The notes beneath the pieces are model-generated. The model was not told where the DNA came from. It worked only from the letters and a program-made list of their open reading frames with translations, and did no database searches. From Oreohelix idahoensis (taxonomy: Eukaryota > Mollusca > Gastropoda > Stylommatophora > Oreohelicidae): 64,000 nucleotides of DNA. Both the position numbers and the translations under genes were made by a program. This document shows positions 57,190-64,000 of the stretch, piece after piece. Numbering within the stretch: position 1 is the stretch's first letter; each line of letters begins with the position of its first letter. The stretch spans positions 1 through 64,000 of the forward strand of contig JAMPIV010008521.1 in assembly GCA_024509875.1 (NCBI GenBank). Reading direction: 5' to 3'.

Positions 57190-57449
57190 TTTTATCTTGT
57201 ACAGAGACAGGTGTCCCTCGCCATTCAGGCAGATACTCTCCGATTTCGGAGGTACCCATTAGAGCTGGGTCGGCTCAGGAGCCGCCAGTCCCTGGTCGAC
57301 GACACTCCTTCAAATGTGCTTTCCAGGTCTCGAGTTAATCCAGTCCAAATCCCGGTCGACGAAAAATCCTCAAATGCCGTCGCCCGGGTTTGATCCTGAA
57401 TCACCCGGTCGCCAGAGCGGTGTTGTAACCACTACGATAGCGCGGCTCC
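57190..57449 (-). mobile_element. tRNA-derived SINE, second family
   Basis: The minus-strand head ggagccgcgctatcgtagtg has a box-A-like region, with a box-B-like GGATCAAACCC. The same head starts the SINE at 57563. It is a different family from the SINEs near 31 kb. Confidence 0.7.
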
Positions 57450-57562
57450 TACACAGGCAATAAAAGAGCGCTAAGTGTTGGTCATCCAAACACAGAAACA
57501 AATTAATAGCAAACGCTCAATGCAGAATTAAATTATACACATATAAAATATGCACACGCTCA

Positions 57563-57823
57563 CGGGAGCCGCGCTGGTGTAATGATTACCACGTTGCGTT
57601 CGCGACCAGGTTTTCAATGTTCAAGCCCGGGCACGAGCTTTTGTAGCAGTGTCATCGACCGGGATTTTGACTGAATAACCTGAACGGCTCCTGCAGTTGG
57701 ATGGGAAGGAGCGAAGCTCCTGAACGGGTTGGAAGGAAAGTCCACTGGCTCCCCAGCCTCGCAATGACATGTCATTGGGTCAAAAGGGCTGGAAAGCTCG
57801 AGTGCCGCTGGTTAGAAAAAAAA
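57563..57823 (+). mobile_element. tRNA-derived SINE, second family, with target duplications
   Basis: The head is gggagccgcgctggtgtaatg and the end is an A-run (57815-57823). Flanks tgcacacgctca (57551-57562) and tgcacccgctca (57824-57835) are target duplications with one difference. The insertion sits in a pre-existing direct repeat of about 40 bases (gaattaaattatacacatat at 57522 and 57840). Confidence 0.8.
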
Positions 57824-57835
57824 TGCACCCGCTCA

Positions 57836-58993
57836 ATGCCGAATTAAATTATACACATATAAAATAACACTCAGTCACATAAAAATAATATACAGTTCCC
57901 TTCTGTCATTTACAATCTATTTCTCCCTTCTGTGTATGAAAAACAAATCACTGTCTCTTCATATAAGTCTGGTCAGTGCCTCTAAAGCAGAGTTACAATT
58001 AGTGGCGTGCTTTACATTATACTCGTATGTCTCCTCTGGTCCCACAAAAGTTACATTTCGTTAAGAATTAACGATATGAGATGGAACTAATAACCCGAGA
58101 TGAGACTATCACTATATAATCTAATACTATGCTAACACCCTAATTTAACTCTAAGAGAATTATATCGGTCTTACCCGCTCAAGGAATAAATCTCCGTTAA
58201 GGTATTAGTTACTAGTAGCGAGAATCCGAGAAGCATAACTGGTGCAGAAACATAGAGACAGGGTCTTTAATAGTTAGACAGAATGCCAGGTCAGTATGCA
58301 CGTGCATACAAGGGACTACTGCTTGAGTTGAAAGATCTGCGGTCAGAAGGTCCGATCGTCTCCCGATGAAACGTGCTGGCGGCACGGCATCAAAGTAGAG
58401 AAGATCCCTCTGCTATCGGGTAAAAAGGGCACTCTTAGCTGGCCGAATGCTAGACCGTAAAGGGACGGCATAATAAAGACGGGAACCTGAGTGTCCGCGA
58501 AAGAAAAAAAACGGGAGATGATTCTCGTGTTATCCCCAGAATCTCCGAATCAAAGACTTAGTTAAGAGGCAGTTCACTACATCTAAGGCTATGACAACTT
58601 TCGCCGCTTCCACGTGCAAAAGGGGTGTCTTATCTTGGCTTTGCCAAGATTGACAGATTCTAAGAGAGAATTAGAGCTGTAAAAATTCAGAAATGACAGA
58701 AAAGTGGGCGGTAAAATTAAATAGGAAAATAAACAGACAGGTCAAGCTAGACAGAAGGCAGACAATTCTAACCATCTGTGACACCAACGATGGTTCTCCT
58801 TTGGGCTCTTGTAGAATGTTGTTCGTCCTTTAGTCTGTTCTGTTTAAATATAGTTATAAGCATCAATTGTATGTGGCTGGCAACTTCGTCGCGTAAAACA
58901 AATTGCTACAGGAACCACTTCTGTGCTAGCACGAGCAAGGGGCTGGCTGGCAGGAATTAAAAACAACATAACTTCTACAATGTTTCAATGCTT

Positions 58994-58998
<5 letters not shown>
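57836..58998. other. Unassigned region
   Basis: No gene or repeat family recognised. A small inverted repeat (tcttggctttgccaaga) is near 58637. Confidence 0.4.
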
Positions 58999-59071
<73 letters not shown>

Positions 59072-59087
59072 TTCTCTCTCTCACTTC
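58999..59087. repeat. (TC)n microsatellite
   Basis: About 80 bases of TC repeat directly upstream of a LINE remnant. Confidence 0.95.
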
Positions 59088-59334
59088 CTCTTCCGAAGTA
59101 GTTTTAGTTATGCAGGTGCTTTAGCATGGAATTCCCTACCCAAGTATGTCAAAACTGATAATTACATCTCATTCAAAAGACATCTGCATTCACATGTCAT
59201 GAAATCTTGTACACACATTTAACGACAATTCTGTTTCAGTTATTTCAACGTTTCCATGAGCATTTAACTGTCATTGTAATTTTTTCAATTTTAAATTGAA
59301 TTTTTAATATTAAGTAGCTTTATTGCTTGACCTC

Positions 59335-59396
<62 letters not shown>

Positions 59397-59612
59397 CCTC
59401 TCTCTATGTTCGTGAATGACTATAAGTAAACGTTCTTGTGTCTGCTCAGTTTCTGATTGTGATGATAATATTAATTAATCCTGTCTTAAGTTGTTAATAT
59501 TTTAATTTTAATTTGTAAAACGCTGACAAGTGTATTGCAGTGCAGAAATGTAAAAAGGCAATTATGCCTATTTCTTTACCCTGATGAAATAAAGATTTCG
59601 TTCGTTCCCCTC
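59088..59612 (+). mobile_element. LINE 3' end remnant (third RT type)
   Basis: The C-terminal phrase YAGALAWNSLPKYVKTDN with FKRHLHSH ends at a stop near 59221. This is typical of the extreme C-terminus of jockey/CR1-type LINE proteins. A 3' untranslated region ends ccctgatgaaataaagattt. A second (TC)n tract at 59338-59405 lies within it. Confidence 0.6.
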
Positions 59613-60104
59613 TCTATTTATGTTTTTTTAATTACAATGTCAAATAATATATGTAATAACCTAAACTGAATTTGTATGTACCATGTAATGATGCTATTTT
59701 AGGGCTGCTATTTAACAAAAAATAAAAAGCGCCATTTCCATCACCCTGACAAAAACACAAATTGTTATTCCATCGCTTGTTTTTTGTTTTGTTGTTTCCA
59801 TTCTTGTGCATTTTGAGACCGTGCCGTATTCTCTCTGCTGTACTTGGCCTTAATTGTTTTCCTTCCATTAAGAATTCAGCTGAAAGTTTTCCTTTATTTC
59901 CTTGAACTTTGTCTTTTCTGAACCATTAATTTTCAAAATTTCTTCGTTGTCTACGCCTTTTATTGATGATAAATATTGTTAGTTCATTGTAATCCATATC
60001 TCGGTCCCACCGTTTAAAAACTTTAACATTTGGTGTCCACATTAGACGGGACAAGACACAGCATTTTTCTAAGTCTGGTTCGTCCCTGAGTAGCCATACT
60101 TACG

Positions 60105-60413
60105 TGCGAATCCAGAAACCTTATTTATGCTATCATCTGCAAGAGGTGTGGCATGACCTATATTGGTGAAACTGGCAGGCGTTTGGCAGACAGGTTTCGT
60201 GAGCACTTGAATGACATCTATCATGGCAAACATTTACCAGTGGCCCTTCATTTCAATAGACCTGACCATTCAGGTAAATCCGATATCCATGTCACGGCCC
60301 TCCGTTCATGTGTCGGGGATGACAGGACTCGCTTTTCATTAGAGAACCGTCTTATTTTTCAATTAGGCGTTTTATGTCCTGAAGGTCTCAATGTTCAACA
60401 TCATTTTGCATAA
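60105..60413 (+). pseudogene. GIY-YIG endonuclease domain of a Penelope-like element
   Basis: The frame from about 60105 reads CESRNLIYAIICKRCGMTYI and then GETGRRLADRFREHL. It has the Y-I-G core, a zinc-finger-like CxxC and the Arg helix of GIY-YIG nucleases. It continues through LENRLIFQLGVLCPEGLN to a stop at 60411-60413. In Penelope-like elements this domain follows the RT and cuts the target. Here the RT part is gone, and the ATG at 60153 is internal. Confidence 0.75.
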
Positions 60414-60835
60414 ATTCTGGTAGCTTTTCTCTCTCTCTTTCATTCTTCTTTATTCGTTGTTTTTTCGATCTATCTTCTTATGTTTTGGTTTTGGTTCGTT
60501 TCATATCCTTTTGTATCTCTAAAAATTGTCGCTGTCTTACACGTCACTTCCTTCGAGATTATTTGAAGAGAGGACTGCGATCTTGTGTATTCCGAGCATT
60601 TACATTTCTAGCTAAGTGTCTTGTTCCATAGTTTTGTTCATTCTCGTTTTTTTCGTTTCGTTTATTATTTAATTTCTTGATTCGGTATTTCTGTTAGGTT
60701 TTTCGATTTTCTTGTATTATCATTGTACTTTTTTCCATCTGCTTGTATCGCTCATTTTGTATTGTTTCTTATCATCGTATGATTTTGTAATACTTATTAC
60801 TATATGTAATTCTTGTCTTTGTCACCTGTTTGTGG

Positions 60836-60864
60836 CTGACGAAGGGTAATACCCGAAACGTCCC
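60836..60864 (+). ncRNA. Hammerhead-like ribozyme motif of the Penelope-like element
   Basis: CTGACGA (60836-60842), an AGGGT/ACCC stem with AAT loop (60843-60854) and GAAAC (60855-60859) match the conserved CUGANGA-stem II-GAAA core, followed by GTC. Stem III would be very short, as in the minimal hammerheads known from Penelope-like elements. Activity is not shown by the sequence. Confidence 0.6.
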
Positions 60865-61006
60865 TTGTCTCATGTGAACTTTTTTTTTTTAAACTGATTC
60901 AATACCGTTTTATTAATTTATAAACTTATATTTCTATATGCCGTGTCTTTAGATCCCTTGTCTTGTATTTTGCAAAATAACCCTCTTCGAATTATATTCT
61001 CATTTA

Positions 61007-61042
61007 CACCGTGTGTGTGCGCGCATGTGTGTGTGTCAGTGC
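61007..61042. repeat. (GT)n-like microsatellite
   Basis: Short imperfect GT/GC tract. Confidence 0.7.
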
Positions 61043-61791
61043 CGTATTCTCTATGTGTGCTGTGCGTGCTGCGCACACCTATGCGCGAAGGAAAATAAAA
61101 ATTTAATTTATTATTCTATAAAACATTTCTCCTCTAAGTTCTGCTTTCGGACCGCACGCATCAGGATATCTAGTTTCAGTTTCACAGACGCGTTTTATAG
61201 TGCGGTTTTTATTAGTTGTAGCAATCTCCCGAAGTTTCTCGGGTAATTCCGTCACAATGCGTGCTGGACCGTTCGGATTCACGTCTAAAGACTGGTTTGT
61301 GTGAATCGGGGTCATGGGCAGATACGTCAATACAATGCGAACATGCGTGCGGTGGCCTAGCAGCTCTCGAGTTGTAAAAATCGGCTGTGTCCGTCCAGTG
61401 TTTTTTGTGATTAATTTTTGTTAGTTGCCGGGAATGCAGATTATTACAGTGACAGTGAGTTTCAAGTTGTAAGTTAATTAGTATTTCGGAGATAATTGAC
61501 ATATACCCCTAATAACTATCGTTGCGTAATTGAATATAGATAGTGATAAGGGTCGAGTTTGAGATAGGTAAAGTGAGTGTGATTGTGTGCTGGCAAAGTC
61601 GTTCACACAACAGGGGCGCACACGAGAGTCATCGAGTATGGAACGACTGATGATATTTAATAATAGTTTATTAACTCACAGCACATCATCACGTAGACAT
61701 AGACGAATACAGTTACATCGAATCATAAATCGCCACACTGCAGTTAATACACAATATGGCCTGTACACCTCCTGGCCCTATAATAGCTTAA
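61043..61791. other. Unassigned region
   Basis: No gene or repeat family recognised. Confidence 0.4.
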
Positions 61792-62157
61792 CACGGCAGC
61801 TATAATAATCTTCATATGGCCTAAACAATACTCCATTACACAATAAAGCCTGCTCACACGGCAGCTATAATAATCTTCATATGGCCTAAACAGTACTCCA
61901 TTACTCAATAAAGCCAGCATCACACGGCAGCTATAATAATCTTCATATGGCCTAAACAGTACTCCATTACTCAATAAAGCCTGCTCACACGGCAGCTATA
62001 ATAATCGTCATAAGGCCTAAACAATACAACATTACACAATAAAGCCTGCATCACACAGCAGCTATAATAATCTTCATATGGCCTAAACAGTACTCCATTA
62101 CTCAATAAAGCCTGCTCACACGGCAGCTATAATAATCTTCATATGGCCTAAACAAAT
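61792..62157. repeat. Tandem array, unit about 65 bases, about 5.6 copies
   Basis: Units begin cacggcagctataataatc and contain atatggcctaaac, then caataaagcctg. Starts are near 61792, 61857, 61923, 61988, 62055 and 62119. Two alternating subtypes are visible (cctgctca and c-gcatca ends). The region is flanked by degenerate partial units on the left. Confidence 0.92.
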
Positions 62158-63399
62158 CTTTACTGCAGTTTATCAAATAGGCTGTACACACAGCGAAATA
62201 TATAAGTTGACATTTTCTTAAGAACTACGTAGGCATACACTATCCAAAAACCACTGGGCCTCGACCTACACGGTCCACGCCCAAAACACAACTCCCCTGG
62301 AAACACACTCGTCCCGCCACAAAAAAAACCGTCACGAGAACCGGCTGTTTTGAACACCGCTCTCAATAATGCATGCAGCCTAGCTGCGAGCTATTCACAT
62401 GGCTCAAAACAGTACAGAATAAATACATCTCAACATTTGAGATTAAACAGCGTTCACACGCTTTTCTGTACTCTGTCACTCGAAAAATAGGAAAAGATAA
62501 TTCTATCCTAAAGTCAAACAAGTATCCGCTTAATCAAGCGTTGCAACTCGAAATTTAACTTGTCCAAAAACATTCTAAAGATTACTTCCCTTCCATAAAT
62601 CCACTCGCAACAGATGGTTTTTAAATTAAGAGGGGAAGAAGTTAAATAGTAGGCGTACATATTCATTTTAAGTAGCAGCACGCCTAGCTCGCATTACCAG
62701 GATACGCCACTGGTGTGTGTGTGTGTGTGTGTGTTTTCATTCCTGCTACTGTGTCCTCGTGACAGCAGGTGCATATTTTCACTGGTGTCTAGTTCCTGAA
62801 GTTTCAATTACGGTTTTTATATCATATTACATTTGCTTTGAAATTGTTGTGTTTATTATTTAAGCGCCTACGTCTAGCCCATAATCGTCTCGGATACTAT
62901 TAGTTTTTCTCACTAGCTGGCTAGCAAGGCCTTCCTCAAGAAGTATATAAATTTGTTTTTAATTTTACAGTGGTATTCTGTCTTTAACGCAGTATTGCCG
63001 TGAAAGAAAACCCCTATGAAAAAAAATTGAAATTAGCAGAGTAGCGGAACCACCGCTGCAGGTCACAGGCATAGTTAAGAATATTTATAACTTTGAAACC
63101 AGACTCCGCAAGAATATCGTGTTTGGTCTTTATTGGTACATTAAGACGAGACGAAAAGAATAAATTATAAATGAATATTATAGGTTGAAGTTATCAGAAA
63201 ATAATGGAGTTTATAGGTTTTGTGTTCAAAATAAAGACATTTTCAGTCTTTGCAAATTAGCAGGAAGGATGCTAACTTTGACGCGTAAACAGGCTAAAAA
63301 TAACTCGTTGCAATACCTGCTGCTAAGCACACGCAGATCGCTTTAAAAAAATATAACTAAAGTCGCGAAACTTTAAATTTGATTGGATAACACAACCAA
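62158..63399. other. Unassigned region with (GT)n
   Basis: A (GT)n tract at 62713-62734 is the only repeat recognised. No supportable gene. Confidence 0.4.
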
Positions 63400-63765
63400 A
63401 AGAAGTCAGGTAACCAGAGGAGGAGAATACAAAGAAGACTCCAACCGCAATCTGAAGGAAACCAAAAAAAAAAAGAGTCAAAATCACACAAATAGCTGGA
63501 ACAGAAGCCACGCTTAAAGCTCTCCCGGACGAAAAAATCCTGGTTATCCTGGAAAAAGCAATAAATAAAAAATCCATTGCCAAAACCAAAAAAACAAAAA
63601 AGTGGAGTAATGCTCACATTAAATGACACAGATAAAGCAAAAACCTTATTACAAGAACTACGGGAAAACCCAAAAGTGATACAACTGGCCCACATCATAA
63701 AAGTCCAAATAGAAATTTCAAAAGAAACAAATAAATGTGTCATTAAGAGGATAAAAGTAGTATAG
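63400..63765 (+). pseudogene. LINE ORF1-like (nucleic-acid-binding) remnant
   Basis: A Lys-rich plus-strand stretch reads in two frames: KITQIAGTEATLKALPDEK, then after a shift near 63590 GVMLTLNDTDKAKTLLQELR and KCVIKRIKVV to a stop at 63763-63765. The pattern (lysine-rich linker, then an RNA-recognition-like fold) fits ORF1 proteins of I/jockey-type LINEs. Identification is from general pattern only. Confidence 0.4.
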
Positions 63766-63946
63766 TAGGGAGATTTCGAGTCGCATTCCGGAGGTGGCGC
63801 ATGACTTTTATATAGTAAAATATACCGATCGATAACGGATATAAGGAAAAATATTAGATCAATAATGGCGGCGTGGGTTAGTAGGTTACTAATGGTGTTT
63901 TAGTGTGTAGGTATGACTCAGCAGTGTGTTGTTATGTTTCTTTATA

Positions 63947-63962
63947 CATACAACATATATAC

Positions 63963-64000
<38 letters not shown>
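63947..64000. repeat. (AT)n microsatellite at the window end
   Basis: TA repeat that continues past the window edge. Confidence 0.9.

Larger units (their letters stand above)
60040..60960 (+). mobile_element. Penelope-like element fragment
   Basis: The coding end of a Penelope-like element is followed by a 3' region with a hammerhead-like motif. The RT is missing, so the element is 5' truncated near 60040. The 3' part contains a T-run and ends in unassigned DNA. Confidence 0.7.

Overview
The window is eukaryotic, AT-rich, intron-bearing animal DNA in which almost everything recognisable is transposable-element sequence. The mix suggests a marine lophotrochozoan, most likely a gastropod mollusc: Ty3/Gypsy elements, RTE-like and RNase-H-bearing LINEs, tRNA-derived SINEs, a Penelope-like fragment and a pogo-like DNA element. 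That assignment is inferred from family resemblance. No bacterial or organellar genes were seen. The only convincing host coding sequence is one exon of an NXPE-family (neurexophilin/PC-esterase) protein at 974-1592 on the + strand, with acceptor and donor sites.

Layout. 1-2602: a SINE, the NXPE exon, its intron start, and a partial second copy of exon tail plus intron. 2603-14620: Gypsy element 1 (+), broken, with an RTE-like LINE-A (-) inserted in its 3' region between 14-bp target duplications. 14621-19587: a LINE-C tail, the rest of the duplicated intron, a 40-bp tandem array, old nested RNase-H LINEs (LINE-D), and a pogo/Tigger-like element with TA duplications. 20067-27132: Gypsy element 2 (-) with 5-bp target duplication GTTAT; it keeps Gag and protease but lacks integrase, RT and RNase H. 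27330-30825: a LINE-B copy (-) blown apart by a roughly 3-kb, 26-bp minisatellite. 30875-32635: SINEs, a 336-bp palindrome around (AT)n, and LINE pieces. 35524-38749: a full-length RTE-like LINE-B (+) with 12-bp target duplications. 39529-41460: LINE-C copies next to (AT)n tracts. 42849-53335: a LINE-B fragment split by Gypsy element 3 (-, 42923-52737, duplication CGTAC), the youngest and best preserved. 54208-64000: tandem arrays, SINEs, LINE remnants, a Penelope-like GIY-YIG fragment with a hammerhead-like motif, microsatellites and unassigned DNA.

Main result. Elements 1 and 3 carry pol domains in the order protease, integrase, reverse transcriptase, RNase H, although the RT and RNase H are Ty3/Gypsy-type. 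This copia-like order marks the Gmr1-like group. Their Gag has a long charged coiled coil, a capsid whose second half resembles the SCAN domain, an Asn/Arg/Tyr-rich linker, and a CxxC...CGH zinc motif where a CCHC knuckle would be expected. Elements 1 and 2 also share, in the 3' region, pairs of small hairpins with compensatory base changes. Element 2 replaces the enzymatic part of pol with an unrecognised hydrophobic reading frame. None of the three elements is intact.

Relative ages can be read from nesting and LTR divergence, estimated by eye: element 3 LTRs are about 99.5 percent identical outside two block differences, while those of elements 1 and 2 are about 97-98 percent identical.
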